Positions 28,364 to 38,387 of a stretch of DNA of 64,000 nucleotides are shown piece by piece. Origin of the DNA: Lysobacterales bacterium (GTDB taxonomy: Bacteria; Pseudomonadota; Gammaproteobacteria; Xanthomonadales; SZUA-38); assembly GCA_030065125.1 (NCBI GenBank), contig JASJDM010000001.1, forward strand, positions 124,001 to 188,000, written 5' to 3'. The stretch's first letter is position 1. Each line of letters starts with the position of its first letter. The notes beneath the pieces were generated by a model. It was not told the origin of the DNA. It saw only the letters and a program-made list of their open reading frames with translations, and did not search any database. The translations under genes and the position numbers were made by a program.

Positions 28364-29428
28364 ATGAACTCCCCGGATGGATTGGCCGAAATCGTGCTGC
28401 CGTGCCCCGACCTGGCCGGAACGCTGGCGTACTTTGTCGACAGCCTCGGTTTTTCCCTGGCCCAGATTTTCCCCGCAGACAATCCACGGGTTGCTGTGAT
28501 CAGCGGTCACGGTGTGAGAATCCGGCTGGATCGGGAAGCCACGGGAGACCCGGGTACCATCAGGATTGCCGTGGCGAGCCCCGCCACAGCGGAGAGCGTC
28601 GCCCCGAACGGCACGCGGATTCATTGGGTGCCCGCCAATCCACCGGTGAGCGTCCCGCCAGCAGAACACCGTTTCGTTCACAGCTCCATGGATCAGCGCA
28701 GCTGGATCACCGGCCGGGCCGGCATGGCCTATCGGGACCTGGTTCCGGATCGCCAGGGCGGACGGTTCATTGCCTCCCACATCCGCATCGACAGCGCCGG
28801 CCCGGTACCCGACTACGTTCACTTCCACCGGGTTCGGTTCCAGTTCATCTACTGCTGGAAAGGCTGGGTGCGGGTGGTTTACCAGGACCAGGGAGACCCC
28901 TTCGTACTCAAAGCCGGAGACTGCGTGCTGCAGCCTCCGGGGATCCGACACCGGGTGCTGGAGAGTTCGGGGGGACTGGAGGTGATCGAAGTGGGATGCC
29001 CGGCGGAACACGAAACCCGCACCGATCCGGGAATGAATTTGCCGACACCGGACATACGCCCGGGACAGAAGTACGGCGGCCAGCGGTTCGTCCGGTTCCA
29101 GGCCTCCGAAGCCCGGTGGACGCCATGGGATCGCCCCGGACTGGAGCAGCTCGACACCGGCATTGGCGAGGCCACCGACGGGCTGGTGGAGGTAGCGGTT
29201 CTGCGCGGAACCGGCGAGCCAGCCACCCGGCCGGCAGAGCATGGTGGAGAGCTGTTCCTGGCGGTGGTTCTGGAGGGGCAGGCAACGATTCACCGGGAAG
29301 CGGGTCACATCACCCTGGCCACGGGTGATGCCTGCGTGGTGCCGCCGGAGATGCCTTTCTCGCTGTCCATGACCGAACCGGCAAGTCGGGTGCTGTGTGT
29401 CTCCGTGCCGGGTAAGGCGGTCCTGTGA
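28364..29428 (+). CDS. VOC-like and cupin fusion protein
   Basis: 354 residues. The first ~110 look like a glyoxalase/VOC half: LAEIVLPCPDLAGTLAYFVDSLGFSLAQIFP, then VAVISGHGVRIRL. Two cupin barrels follow. The first is around residues 140-215 with VHFHRVRFQFIYCWKGWVRVVY and LKAGDCVLQPPGIRHRVLE; the second is around 250-350 with GGELFLAVVLEGQATIH and LATGDACVVPPEMPF. The first cupin keeps His positions for metal; the second has few. No specific enzyme is recognised. It is followed after 49 bases by a regulator on the same strand, so that regulator may control it or be co-transcribed. Confidence 0.75.
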   Translation: MNSPDGLAEIVLPCPDLAGTLAYFVDSLGFSLAQIFPADNPRVAVISGHGVRIRLDREATGDPGTIRIAVASPATAESVAPNGTRIHWVPANPPVSVPPAEHRFVHSSMDQRSWITGRAGMAYRDLVPDRQGGRFIASHIRIDSAGPVPDYVHFHRVRFQFIYCWKGWVRVVYQDQGDPFVLKAGDCVLQPPGIRHRVLESSGGLEVIEVGCPAEHETRTDPGMNLPTPDIRPGQKYGGQRFVRFQASEARWTPWDRPGLEQLDTGIGEATDGLVEVAVLRGTGEPATRPAEHGGELFLAVVLEGQATIHREAGHITLATGDACVVPPEMPFSLSMTEPASRVLCVSVPGKAVL

Positions 29429-29432
29429 GGCT

Positions 29433-29470
29433 GGCGGCAGCTTTGCAAAGCTGCGGCCAGACAGTATAAA
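29433..29470 (+). promoter_or_regulatory. Promoter with palindromic operator before the tandem HxlR gene
   Basis: A perfect 18-bp palindrome GCAGCTTTGCAAAGCTGC (29437-29454) extends, with one mismatch per side, to 29433-29458. TTTGCA inside it (29442-29447) lies 17 bp before TATAAA (29465-29470), a plausible -35/-10 pair. The palindrome thus covers the -35 box. The expected transcription start falls at or next to the ATG at 29478, so the mRNA may be leaderless. Confidence 0.6.
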
Positions 29471-29477
29471 AAGCGCC

Positions 29478-30440
29478 ATGGGCAGCAAACCCTACACCCG
29501 CACCTGCTCCATCTGGCGTGCCCTGGAAATTGTCGGGGACACCCCGACCCTGCTGATCCTGGAGAGCTTGTGGCTGGGCGCCAGGCGATTCGACGAGATT
29601 CAGCAGCGAACCGGCCTGCTGCGAACGGTGGTCAGCAACCGCCTGAAAAAACTGGTGGAGCACCAGTGTCTGGACCGTGTCGCTTACTCCCGGAAACCCT
29701 TGCGCTACGAGTACCGGGCCACCGAGCGTTTTCGCGACCTGTACGAGGTGGCGCTGTCCCTGCTGCACTGGGAGCGTCGTTGGGGCACCACCGAAGGCAA
29801 GGTCGACATACGGCTGCGGCACAAGGCCTGCGGACAGGAAACCTCACCTGAACCGGTGTGCTCGGGCTGCCGCAAGCTTATCGACCCGCGGGATACCAGC
29901 TGGCAGCTGGGACCGGGGGAAGGGCTGATGGTGGCCAGCTACAGTCGCCGCCGCCGCAGCACCCGGGATCAGCAGCAGGGACCCACCACCCTGTTTGACG
30001 ATATCTCCCGGGTCATCGGCGATCGCTGGTCCGCCCTGATCATCCGCTCCATCTTTACCGGCATGAACCGCTACGATGAACTCCGCGAAGACACCCGGAT
30101 GGCCACCAATGTCCTGTCAGACCGGCTCACGGCACTGGTGGAGGCGGGCTTCATGATCCGCCAGGAGTATCAGCAGAACCCTGTTCGCTACGCCTACAAA
30201 CTCACGGAGAAGGGCCGGGACATTTATCCCATCCTGCTGTTCCTGATGGAGTGGGGCGACCGCTGGTTGTCCAACGGCGAGGGGCCTCCATTGATCATGA
30301 ATCACCAGCCCTGCGGCGAACGCCTGCATGCCGCCATGGCGTGCTCGGCCTGCGGAGAGTTTGTTCAGCTGGGCGACCTGGAGATGGAGGTCGCCGAAGC
30401 CGTTGACCCGGCCACCGGCGAGGTTGCAAGGGCGATATAG
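29478..30440 (+). CDS. Tandem HxlR-type transcriptional regulator
   Basis: 320 residues consisting of two HxlR winged-helix units. The first (residues ~8-115) has CSIWRALEIVGDTPTLLILESLWLG, RRFDEIQQRTGLLRTVVSNRLKKLV and LSLLHWERRWG. The second (~165-280) has ISRVIGDRWSALIIRSIFTG, NRYDELREDTRMATNVLSDRLTALV and LFLMEWGDRWLS. Each unit ends in a cysteine pair (VCSGC and ACSAC), which suggests two zinc or disulfide sites. HxlR proteins normally act as dimers of one unit; here the dimer is covalent. The palindrome over its own -35 box suggests autoregulation. Start ATG 29478. Confidence 0.88.
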   Translation: MGSKPYTRTCSIWRALEIVGDTPTLLILESLWLGARRFDEIQQRTGLLRTVVSNRLKKLVEHQCLDRVAYSRKPLRYEYRATERFRDLYEVALSLLHWERRWGTTEGKVDIRLRHKACGQETSPEPVCSGCRKLIDPRDTSWQLGPGEGLMVASYSRRRRSTRDQQQGPTTLFDDISRVIGDRWSALIIRSIFTGMNRYDELREDTRMATNVLSDRLTALVEAGFMIRQEYQQNPVRYAYKLTEKGRDIYPILLFLMEWGDRWLSNGEGPPLIMNHQPCGERLHAAMACSACGEFVQLGDLEMEVAEAVDPATGEVARAI

Positions 30441-30492
30441 CGCGTTCCCGCTCAGGATCACGTCGGTGGTGGTTCGAGATGACGATGTGAGA

Positions 30493-30936
30493 TCAGGTGG
30501 GATCATCCACGCGCCGCCACACCAGTACATGTCGACGGCTGGATCCGTCACTGAGGTTTTCCAGGGCAGACAGCGTCAGCTCACCGCGTCCGTCAAACCT
30601 CGCCAACCTCCGCTGGTGGGTTGCCAGCAGGCCGGGATTGAGTGCGCAGGTGACATGGTGGACTATTTCTTCACCCTCCAGCCACCAGTCACCGGAATAG
30701 CTGAAATAGCTGTCGAACCAGTCCGCCTTTTGCTGCTGCTCCGCCTCGCGTGGGCTGTCCGATTCCGAAGGCGTCCGGTCCGGACCCTGGATGGTGGCCG
30801 ACATGTTGTGGTCTGAATAGATCAGCAGACCGCCAGGATTTCTTCCAAAGGGTTGGGTCAGCCGGCCGTCCGCGTACTCGATTCGCCACTCCCGCAACTC
30901 CCAGGAGCCCAGAAAATCCGTTCGACGATGACTCAT
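30493..30936 (-). CDS. Lipocalin-like domain protein
   Basis: 147 residues, no signal peptide. The pattern matches the lipocalin-like (Lipocalin_5) family: FLGSWELREWRIEYADGR at the start, PFGRNPGGLLIYSDHNMSATI, FSYSGDWWLEGEEIVHHV, and a terminal VLVWRRV strand. Members are small barrel proteins of unknown ligand, sometimes next to biosynthetic enzymes. It lies between the HxlR gene (convergent) and the thiolase (same strand, 34 bases upstream), so it may be translated from the thiolase transcript. Confidence 0.75.
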   Translation of the reverse strand: MSHRRTDFLGSWELREWRIEYADGRLTQPFGRNPGGLLIYSDHNMSATIQGPDRTPSESDSPREAEQQQKADWFDSYFSYSGDWWLEGEEIVHHVTCALNPGLLATHQRRLARFDGRGELTLSALENLSDGSSRRHVLVWRRVDDPT

Positions 30937-30970
30937 GTTTTTACGGTCGCTGGGTTGAGCGGTCAGACAC

Positions 30971-32200
30971 TCAAACCCCTACCATAAAAGAGACGTTGGT
31001 CGTTCCCGAACCGCCCACATTGTAGGTGCCCACGGTCGTGGCCCCGTCGACCTGGTTGTCACCAGCTGTGCCGCTGGTCTGGCGGTGGGCGTCCAGCAGC
31101 ATGCGCACGCCGGTAGCGCCCACCGGGTGGCCCAGGCCAATGAGGCCACCGGAAGGATTGACCGGGATGTCGCCGGACATGGCGACCCGGCCTTCCTCGA
31201 TGGCGGTCCACGCCCGACCCGGTGGCGTGATGCCAAAATGCTCGATCGCCATGTACTCGGTGATGGAAAAGCAGTCATGGGTTTCGATGGCGTCCAGCTC
31301 CCCGGGGCCGGCAAGTCCCGCCCGGGCGTAGGCGTCGGTGATCGCCTTGCGCACCCATGGAAAAACGTATTCCTGGTCGGCGCTTTCCCGGAGCTTGGTC
31401 TGCAGCATCAGCGGTGCCGTGGTGTGACCCCATCCACGGATGCGGGGAATGCTGTCCAGGGACAGGCCATGTGTCCTGGCGTAATCCCGGGCTCGCTCAG
31501 CGTTGGCCAGGAAGACCACCGCGGCGCCGTCGGTGACCTGACCGCAGTCATGTTTGCGCATCCATCCCTCGATGACAGGGTTCGCCTCGTCGTCCCGGGT
31601 GAAGCTCTGCTCGTTGAACACCCAGTTGCGGGTTTGTGCGTTGGGATTGTGACTGGCGTTGTCGAAATTGATCCTGGATATTTCCGCCAGGTGCTGATAC
31701 CGCAGCCCGTAGCGCCGGTCGTACTCTTCGGCCAGGTCCGAGAACTGGGCGGGCCACAGGTAGGTGGCGTCCAGGGACTCCCGACCCACCCAGGCGGCCG
31801 CACCCAGGTGCTCGGCGGCAGTCTGACCCGGAACATTGCGCATCAGTTCGATGCCGGCCACGCAGGCCAACCCATAGCGACCGCTCTGGAGATCCGCCAT
31901 GGCGGCCAGCACCGCCAGTGATCCCGAAGCGCAGGCGCCCTCGTGCCGGCTCGCTGGCATGCCGGCGAAATCCGGGTGCACGTGGCCGAAAAACCCGCCC
32001 AGCATGCCCTGGCCGGTGAACAGCTCAGCGACGAAGTTGCCCACGTGGCCCACTTCGATGTCAGCGGCCTCCAGCCCGGTGGTGGCCAGGCCCTGCTGCA
32101 CGGCGCTGGAAAACAGGTCGAACAGGGACAGGCCTTCCCGAGACCAGTTGCGGGCGAAATCCGTCTGGGCGCCGCCCAGTACAAATACCTCAGTTGTCAT
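30971..32200 (-). CDS. Thiolase family protein, SCP2-thiolase-like
   Basis: 409 residues from ATG 32200. Thiolase motifs: the nucleophilic Cys in HEGACASGSLAV (C90), ETHDCFSITEYM, and GGLIGLGHPVGATG with the catalytic His. The C-terminal Cys of ordinary thiolases (CxGGGxG) is replaced by NVGGSG, as in the SCP2/lipid-transfer subgroup, which often lacks normal thiolysis and takes part in acyl or sterol side-chain breakdown. A seven-residue longer start is possible but has no better ribosome site. No other beta-oxidation gene is near. Confidence 0.85.
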   Translation of the reverse strand: MTTEVFVLGGAQTDFARNWSREGLSLFDLFSSAVQQGLATTGLEAADIEVGHVGNFVAELFTGQGMLGGFFGHVHPDFAGMPASRHEGACASGSLAVLAAMADLQSGRYGLACVAGIELMRNVPGQTAAEHLGAAAWVGRESLDATYLWPAQFSDLAEEYDRRYGLRYQHLAEISRINFDNASHNPNAQTRNWVFNEQSFTRDDEANPVIEGWMRKHDCGQVTDGAAVVFLANAERARDYARTHGLSLDSIPRIRGWGHTTAPLMLQTKLRESADQEYVFPWVRKAITDAYARAGLAGPGELDAIETHDCFSITEYMAIEHFGITPPGRAWTAIEEGRVAMSGDIPVNPSGGLIGLGHPVGATGVRMLLDAHRQTSGTAGDNQVDGATTVGTYNVGGSGTTNVSFMVGV

Positions 32201-32426
32201 CCACCGGAATCCATTTTTCACGGCTCTCCCAGCGCAGCTTAGCAGTTTGGGTCGGTTTGCTTAAACAAGTCAGCACGAGCCAGAGCTGGCCCTGGGACCT
32301 CGCCACCCTGGGCGGCGCCGTTACCATCCTGATCTACGCGGTATTGGCGGTGCTGTGGCGGCTGCCGGAAGCCAATCTCTGGAAGAGAAAGAACACTGCG
32401 GACCGCGACCAGGCGTCCAGCCCGGC

Positions 32427-33476
32427 CTATTCCCGGGGTGGCGCCGTAGAGTCCCTGATGACCAGGCTTGAATCGATCTGGGTACGCCCGGTGAGCTTTT
32501 CGCCCCGGATCAGCTGAAACAGCAGTTCCGTGGCTTTCTCCGCCAGCTCAAAAGTGGGCTGGTGGATGGTGGTCAGCGTAGGCCACACCTGGCGCGAAAT
32601 CGGGACGTTGTCGAATCCTGCTACCGACAACTGTTCGGGCACTTTGATGCCAAGACCGCCGGCTACCTGCAGCACCCCCGCCGCCATGTCATCATTGCCG
32701 GCGAAGACTGCGGTGGGCAGGTTCTTCATGCGCAGCAGCCGCTTGGCAACTTCCACCCCGGACTCGAAAGAGTTGTCCCCCTGCTGGACCAGGGATTTCT
32801 GCACCCGCAGTCCGCTCTGGGACATGCCGTCCAGATAGCCCTGCTCGCGGCCAGCCAGGGCGCGATGGTGGGGGTGACCACGGATGAACGCAATCCGTTC
32901 GTGTCCCAGAGATGCGAGATAGCGGGTCATCTCGGCGCTGACTTCGCGATCGTTGGTGCCCACCGCGTCATAGCCCCGCACCTTGCCCGGAGATACCCGG
33001 ATGACCGGCGTCTCGGTGTCACGCAGCATCCTGACAATGGGTTTGACTTCAGCCAGGGGTGGCGTCAGCAGCAACCCGTCGATACGGGAGTGTTCCACCA
33101 GCACCCGGATTTCATCCACTACGCCGGGGTCGTGGTAGTCGCAGGGATGAATCAGCAGATCGTATCCCGCCTCCCGGGCCTTTTTCAGCGCGCCGCCCTG
33201 GACATTGGTGATGTAGTTGGCCGTGGCATTGATGTAGGCACTGGGATCGTCATAAACCAGGGCAAACAGAAAGCTGCGATTGCCCGCCAGGCGGCGTGCG
33301 GACGCATTGGGGCGGTACTTGAGATCCTTGATAGCCTGCAAAACCGCTTCACGGGTTGCCGGGCGAACGTTGGGTTCGTTGTTGACCACCCGGGACACGG
33401 TCTTGATGGAAACTCCCGCCCGCGAAGCCACATCGTCGATGGTGGCGCGGTGGTAGGTGTTGTTGGTGGCGTCCAT
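32427..33476 (-). CDS. LacI-family transcriptional repressor of the beta-glucan locus
   Basis: 349 residues. The N-terminal LacI helix-turn-helix and hinge are clear: TIDDVASRAGVSIKTVSRVVNNE (positions 12-34) and YRPNASARRLAG. The sugar-binding PBP-like domain follows, including IDGLLLTPPL, ERIAFIRGHPHH and PTAVFAGNDDMAAG. One operator-like site lies 41 bases before its start and five more stand before glucan-utilisation genes to the right, so it is the obvious local regulator of the set. LacI proteins bind near-palindromes with a central CG, as here. Inducer probably a glucose-type oligo- or disaccharide; not readable from sequence. Confidence 0.92.
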   Translation of the reverse strand: MDATNNTYHRATIDDVASRAGVSIKTVSRVVNNEPNVRPATREAVLQAIKDLKYRPNASARRLAGNRSFLFALVYDDPSAYINATANYITNVQGGALKKAREAGYDLLIHPCDYHDPGVVDEIRVLVEHSRIDGLLLTPPLAEVKPIVRMLRDTETPVIRVSPGKVRGYDAVGTNDREVSAEMTRYLASLGHERIAFIRGHPHHRALAGREQGYLDGMSQSGLRVQKSLVQQGDNSFESGVEVAKRLLRMKNLPTAVFAGNDDMAAGVLQVAGGLGIKVPEQLSVAGFDNVPISRQVWPTLTTIHQPTFELAEKATELLFQLIRGEKLTGRTQIDSSLVIRDSTAPPRE

Positions 33477-33516
33477 GGATCGATCTCTGCTTCCCGCGTC
33501 TTATGCTCCGGCAGCC

Positions 33517-33530
33517 TGACAGCGTTGTCA
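33517..33530 (-). promoter_or_regulatory. LacI-type operator 1, before lacI
   Basis: TGACAGCGTTGTCA, 41 bases upstream of the lacI start. Read on the minus strand it is TTGACAACGCTGTCA, so its first six bases could also serve as the lacI -35 box. That arrangement would give autorepression. It is the reverse complement form of operators 2 and 5. Confidence 0.75.
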
Positions 33531-33604
33531 AGAAACACCGGCCTGGGGGACGTCCAACCAGAGAACGGGCCCGCTCAGAAATACCTTCCAATTCGTCCGG
33601 TCGT

Positions 33605-33646
33605 TTGACAAACGAAAAAACGGCCAGTATTTTGACAACGCTGTCA
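33605..33646 (+). promoter_or_regulatory. gh16 promoter with LacI-type operator 2
   Basis: A consensus -35 TTGACA (33605-33610) and TATTTT (33628-33633) are 17 bp apart. The operator TGACAACGCTGTCA (33633-33646) starts on the last base of the -10, covering the transcription start. CGTTTGACAAACG (33602-33614) is an extra palindrome over the -35. The gh16 start codon is 84 bases beyond the operator. Confidence 0.78.
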
Positions 33647-33730
33647 TCGGGAGGGGATCTCACGACAGTGCAACCCGGGTTTTCTTGACTCCAGGCGGAA
33701 AAGCCGCCTGAAACGCTGAGGGGCCGCTTC

Positions 33731-36700
33731 ATGGCGCATGGATTCGTTCGCGTGTTTTCCGGTACGGCATTGGCCGCATGTTCACTGGTGTTTTCTATGG
33801 GATGGGCCCCGTCGGCGAGCGCACAATGCGTTGAGCTGCCGGGTTGTGTTCTGGTCTGGTCCGACGAATTCGACGGCACCGAGGTGGACACCTCCAAATG
33901 GACCTTTCAGCTCGGCGACGGTGCCGAGGTGGGCCTTCCCGGCGGCTGGGGCAACAATGAACTGCAGTACTACCAACCCGACAATGCCAGCGTCGCCGAC
34001 GGACTCCTGACCATCACCGCCCGGGAGGAATCCGTGGGCGGACTGAACTACACCTCCACACGCATGCGCTCCCTGGGCAAAGGCGACTGGACCTTCGGCC
34101 GGTTCGAAATGCGCGCCAAGATGCCCATCGGCCAGGGCCTGTGGCCCGCCTTCTGGATGCTGTCATCGGATACCTCCATTTACGGCCCCTGGGCAGCCAG
34201 CGGCGAAATGGACATCATGGAATACATCGGCAGCGAGCCCGACAAAATATTCGGCACCATCCACTACGGCGCTTCCTTTCCCGGCAACATCTTTTCCTCT
34301 ACGGACTACGTGTTGCCTCCGGGCACCGGCACCTTCAACGACGGTTTCTACACCTTTGCCATGGAGTGGAAGTTCGGCGAGATCGTCTGGTACATCGACG
34401 GCCTTGAGTACGCGCGCAGAGGCGCAGGAGACTGGTTTTCCACCGGTGGGCCTTTCCCCGCCCCCTTCGACGTGGACTTCCACCTGCTGCTGAACCTGGC
34501 CGTGGGCGGCAACCTGCCCGGACCGCCGGACGCAACCACCGTGTTCCCCCAGGAGTTTGTGGTGGATTATGTGCGTGTCTACCAGGTGCCCAACGATCCA
34601 CCCTTCGTGGAAATCACCAGCCCCACCGAATTTGACGCCCTGGTCCCGGGTGACGACATCACCATTACCGTTGATGCCTTTGACGACGGGGCCGTGCAGA
34701 AAGTCCAGTTCCTGCAGGACAACGCGGTGCTGGGGGAAGACGACTCCGCGCCGTTTGAGCTGACCGTGCCCAGCGTGGCTGCAGGCTGCTATTCCCTGAC
34801 CGCCCGGGCCAGGGACGATGAGGGTGTACTCGCGTCCTCCGATCCGGTGGATATCATGGTCGGATCCGGCTGTCCCCAGGCGCCCTACCTGATGACTCCC
34901 ACGGCGATCCCCGGGACCATCGAGGTGGAAAACTACGACATCGGCGGCCAGGGCATTGCGTACAACGACGCTGATCCCGAAAACCAGGGCGGAGCCTACC
35001 GCGCGGCGGAAGGTGTCGACCTGGAAGGCACAACCGATACCGGCTTCGGTTTCAACGCCGGTTTCATTCTCACCGGCGAGTGGCTGGAGTACACCGTTGA
35101 CGTGACGGCCGGCACCTACGACGTCGATCTGCGTATCGCTTCCAACCTGGACGGCGGCGCGCTCAAGCTGGAACTGGACGGGGTCGACATCACCGGACCG
35201 ATCCTGTTCGACGGCACCGGCGGCTGGCAGAACTGGCGCACCGTGACAGTGGAAGACATCACCTTCACCGGGGGCCTCCAGACCCTGCGCATTGAGGCGT
35301 TGGACGATGACTTCAATATCAACAAGATCACTATTGGCGAAGCGCCTCCGGATCCCGGCCCTGCTGACGGCATCGTGTTTGACGACATGGAGCACGGCAA
35401 CCCGTTCGGCAACGGCTGGTTCGCATTCGGTGGCTCCGTCGGCGGCGGCGGAATCGGCCCCAACGGCGCTGACCTCCCGCCCCAGGACGGCGGTGTGTTT
35501 TCACTGGACACCGGCTGGGGCTCCGGTGGGGTACCAGGCTTTTTCGGAGGCTTCGGACGCACCAACCCAAGTGACCTGACAGGTGCCACCCACTTCAACT
35601 TCTGGATCAACCCGGACGCAACGGACGGCGAAGGTCGAACCCAGGACTTCCTGCTGGAGATCAACCTGCAGGAAGATGACAACGGCGACAGCGCCATCAA
35701 TGCACCCGATGATGACGAGTTCCAGTTCAACTGCGTAGTCAGCCCGGTCGGCCCCTGCGCAGTCACCGGTGGCGGTTGGCAGCTGGTGTCCATCCCGCTG
35801 GCCGATTTCTTCGACGATAACTCATTCCTGTTCGGCGGCAACGGCGTGCTGGATCCGTTCCCCGCATCGGCCGGCGGCAACGGCCAGTTGATCAACGTGG
35901 TGTTCGCGGTGATCAGCAACTCCGGCGCCGACGCCACCTTCCGCACGGACTACTGGACCTTTGGTGACCCACCGCCGCCGGAGATGGTCGTGTTCGACGA
36001 TTTCGAAGACGGTGACACTTCCGACTGGGGTTTCTTTGGTGGCAACGCCGCCGGCGGTGGCGGTGGCCCACTCAGCGACCGACCCCAGGAAGGCAACTTC
36101 TATTTCAGCACCGGCTGGGGCGGACAGGGAACTGCCAGCGGCTTCTATGGCGGCGCTTTCAAGAACATTCCGGAAGCGGACCAGGTGGCCACGCCGGTCA
36201 ATCCCTGGTTCAACGTCTGGGTCCTCAACCAGTCCAACGCGACCGTGGACCAGTACACGCTGGAAATCACCATCCGCGAAGATCTGGACGGCAATGGCTG
36301 GACCAACGGCCAGGAAGACAGCTTCCGGTTGGACCGCGTTTTTGCCAGCTCCGCCTTTGACGACCAGTGGACCCTGATCAGCGCCCCGCTGAACTCCTTC
36401 ACCGACCTGTTCACCGGCGGTGACGGCACCTTCGACGGCAAGCTGGACGAGGTTGTGATCGTGGTCGCTGGCGTCCAGGGCGCCGATGGCTCCACTGTTG
36501 AGGTGGACTTCGACTACTTTGCCATCACCAGCAACGGCCCCCTGGTTGAACCCGAGGAAGTGGTGTTCGACGATATGGAGCACGGTAATCCGTTCGCCAA
36601 CGGCTGGTTTGTGTTCGGTGGCGCCGTGGGCGGCGGGGGCATTGATCCCAACTTCGACGATCTACCGCCAACCCTGGGCGGGGCAGCCTCGTTGCAAAGC

Positions 36701-38122
36701 GGCTGGGGTTCAGGTGGCGCGCCCGGATTCTTCGGCGGATTCGGCCGCTCCAATCCGGTGGACCTCTTTTCCACCACCCACTTCAATTTCTGGATCAATC
36801 CGGATGCCATCGATGGTGTTGGCCGGGACCAGGACTACCTGCTGGAAATCAACCTGCAGGATGACGACAACGGCGACGGCACCATTTCCTTCCCGCCGGA
36901 TGGCCAGGACGATGAGTTCCAGTTCAACTGCGTGATCTCACCCACGGGCCCCTGTGCGGTTTCCGGGGGTGGGTGGCAACTGGTGTCCATCCCGCTGACA
37001 GATTTCTTTGATGATAATTCGTTCAACTTCGGCGGCAACGGCGAGTTTGATCCTGTATCAGCCTCCCGGGGCGGCAACGGTGAACTGATCAGCGTCGTCG
37101 TCGCGGTGATCAGCAACAATGGGGCCGACGCCACCTTCCGTACCGACTACTGGTCATTCACCACCGGTTCCCTGGACCTGGACGGTGACCGGGTTCCCGA
37201 TGAACTGGACAACTGTCCCGCCATCGCCAACAGCGACCAGGCCGATAACGACGGCGACGGGCGCGGCGACGTCTGCGACGGCGACGATGACAATGACGGG
37301 ATCGGCGACACCGCCGACAACTGTCCGGTCAACGCCAACCCGCTGCAGGAGGACACCGACGGCGACGGCCAGGGTGATGCCTGCGAAGCTGACGACGACA
37401 ACGATGGCGTGCTTGACGTGGACGACAACTGTCCCTTGATCGCGAATCCGGATCAGCTGGATTTCGATGCCGACGGATTGGGTAACGCCTGCGACGACTT
37501 CACCGCGCCGCGGCCGCTGAAGCGGGGCTCGATCGAGTTGCTGTCGGCGCTGCTGCCCAGCGATGACTCCGGGACCGACAGGAGCATCAACAAGGCCATC
37601 GGCAATATCGAGAAGAGCCTGGCAGACGACCTTTGGGTCGACGACCAGCACCTGACCGACAGGGGCAACAAGGTATTCGACGAGGAGCGCAAGGCGGTCA
37701 GGGAACTCGGCAGGCTCATAGGGCTGAACCGCAATGATGACGACGATTCAGACGGCGATTCAGACGATGACTCCGACTCCGATGGCAACTCAGGTGGCGG
37801 CACCTCAACCGATCCGGTGGTGGTGGAGACGGTGGTCGAGGTCATCGCCCTGCTGATCACAGCCGACGACATCCTGGCTGACGTTGCCATCAACCAGGCC
37901 GTAGCCGCGGCGGACGCCGCCGGCTGTGTTGCCGGCAGCGGCGGAGCCTGCAAGGACGCCCTGAAGGAAATCGACAAGGCCGAAGACGCGCTGGCCAGGG
38001 CCAGGGCTGAGGCGGAAGCCGGGGACTTCGACAAGGCGATCAAGGAATACAAGGACGCCTGGAAGCGCGCTGGCGAAGCAATCGAGGAACTCAATGACGA
38101 TGATGATGACAGTGACGACTGA
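33731..38122 (+). CDS. Modular secreted GH16 endo-beta-1,3-glucanase (laminarinase type)
   Basis: 1,463 residues. Signal peptide 1-31 (ends SASA/Q). GH16 covers ~40-290 with the catalytic ExDxxE as E159-D161-E164 in [10 protein letters not shown] and the laminarinase pattern WGNNELQYY. An Ig-like module follows (~290-378), then a CBM6 (~390-537, GTIEVENYD...[10 protein letters not shown]). Next are three repeats of about 200 residues opening [11 protein letters not shown] or VFDDFEDGD, rich in Gly and Asp. Repeats 1 and 3 are very alike, the middle one diverged. Four thrombospondin-type-3-like calcium repeats (DNCP, ~1149-1256) lead to a helical tail split by an Asp/Ser-rich stretch and ending in DDDDDSDD. 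It should degrade beta-1,3- or mixed glucan outside the cell, and starts the regulon. Confidence 0.9.
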   Translation: MAHGFVRVFSGTALAACSLVFSMGWAPSASAQCVELPGCVLVWSDEFDGTEVDTSKWTFQLGDGAEVGLPGGWGNNELQYYQPDNASVADGLLTITAREESVGGLNYTSTRMRSLGKGDWTFGRFEMRAKMPIGQGLWPAFWMLSSDTSIYGPWAASGEMDIMEYIGSEPDKIFGTIHYGASFPGNIFSSTDYVLPPGTGTFNDGFYTFAMEWKFGEIVWYIDGLEYARRGAGDWFSTGGPFPAPFDVDFHLLLNLAVGGNLPGPPDATTVFPQEFVVDYVRVYQVPNDPPFVEITSPTEFDALVPGDDITITVDAFDDGAVQKVQFLQDNAVLGEDDSAPFELTVPSVAAGCYSLTARARDDEGVLASSDPVDIMVGSGCPQAPYLMTPTAIPGTIEVENYDIGGQGIAYNDADPENQGGAYRAAEGVDLEGTTDTGFGFNAGFILTGEWLEYTVDVTAGTYDVDLRIASNLDGGALKLELDGVDITGPILFDGTGGWQNWRTVTVEDITFTGGLQTLRIEALDDDFNINKITIGEAPPDPGPADGIVFDDMEHGNPFGNGWFAFGGSVGGGGIGPNGADLPPQDGGVFSLDTGWGSGGVPGFFGGFGRTNPSDLTGATHFNFWINPDATDGEGRTQDFLLEINLQEDDNGDSAINAPDDDEFQFNCVVSPVGPCAVTGGGWQLVSIPLADFFDDNSFLFGGNGVLDPFPASAGGNGQLINVVFAVISNSGADATFRTDYWTFGDPPPPEMVVFDDFEDGDTSDWGFFGGNAAGGGGGPLSDRPQEGNFYFSTGWGGQGTASGFYGGAFKNIPEADQVATPVNPWFNVWVLNQSNATVDQYTLEITIREDLDGNGWTNGQEDSFRLDRVFASSAFDDQWTLISAPLNSFTDLFTGGDGTFDGKLDEVVIVVAGVQGADGSTVEVDFDYFAITSNGPLVEPEEVVFDDMEHGNPFANGWFVFGGAVGGGGIDPNFDDLPPTLGGAASLQSGWGSGGAPGFFGGFGRSNPVDLFSTTHFNFWINPDAIDGVGRDQDYLLEINLQDDDNGDGTISFPPDGQDDEFQFNCVISPTGPCAVSGGGWQLVSIPLTDFFDDNSFNFGGNGEFDPVSASRGGNGELISVVVAVISNNGADATFRTDYWSFTTGSLDLDGDRVPDELDNCPAIANSDQADNDGDGRGDVCDGDDDNDGIGDTADNCPVNANPLQEDTDGDGQGDACEADDDNDGVLDVDDNCPLIANPDQLDFDADGLGNACDDFTAPRPLKRGSIELLSALLPSDDSGTDRSINKAIGNIEKSLADDLWVDDQHLTDRGNKVFDEERKAVRELGRLIGLNRNDDDDSDGDSDDDSDSDGNSGGGTSTDPVVVETVVEVIALLITADDILADVAINQAVAAADAAGCVAGSGGACKDALKEIDKAEDALARARAEAEAGDFDKAIKEYKDAWKRAGEAIEELNDDDDDSDD

Positions 38123-38210
38123 GTCCCTGTCGCTGCATGGGCGGCCGCATCACTGCGGCCGGACTCAGGCCGTCACCCCAGGCGGATTTCTCCCGTAGCC
38201 GAGTGGGATC

Positions 38211-38375
38211 AGGGTCAGTGCAGGCCAAAGTGGGGAAAACACTAAGAACAATTCCTGCACTGACCCTTTTTACACGCTGGGCCCGGCTAAGGGCCCGGAT
38301 CTTTGCCGTGAGGGTCAGTGCAGGCGGAGTAAGGCAAACACTCAGGCACACTACCGCATTGCCTGCACTGACCCT
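38211..38375. repeat. Two tandem long-stem inverted repeats
   Basis: Copy 1: arms AGGGTCAGTGCAGG (38211-38224) and CCTGCACTGACCCT (38254-38267), perfect 14 bp, loop 29, followed by TTTT. Copy 2: 15-bp perfect arms 38311-38325 and 38361-38375, loop 35. The loops are related (both contain AAACACT) but diverged, while the arms are identical. This fits a mobile REP/MITE-type palindromic element in tandem; copy 1 may also terminate gh16. Confidence 0.7.
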
Positions 38376-38387
38376 TGTTGCATGACG

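Noticed and set aside
33601..33614. CGTTTGACAAACG as a seventh LacI operator
   Set aside because: It lacks the TGACA-RCGY-TGTCA form and its TTGACA is fully explained as the gh16 -35 box.
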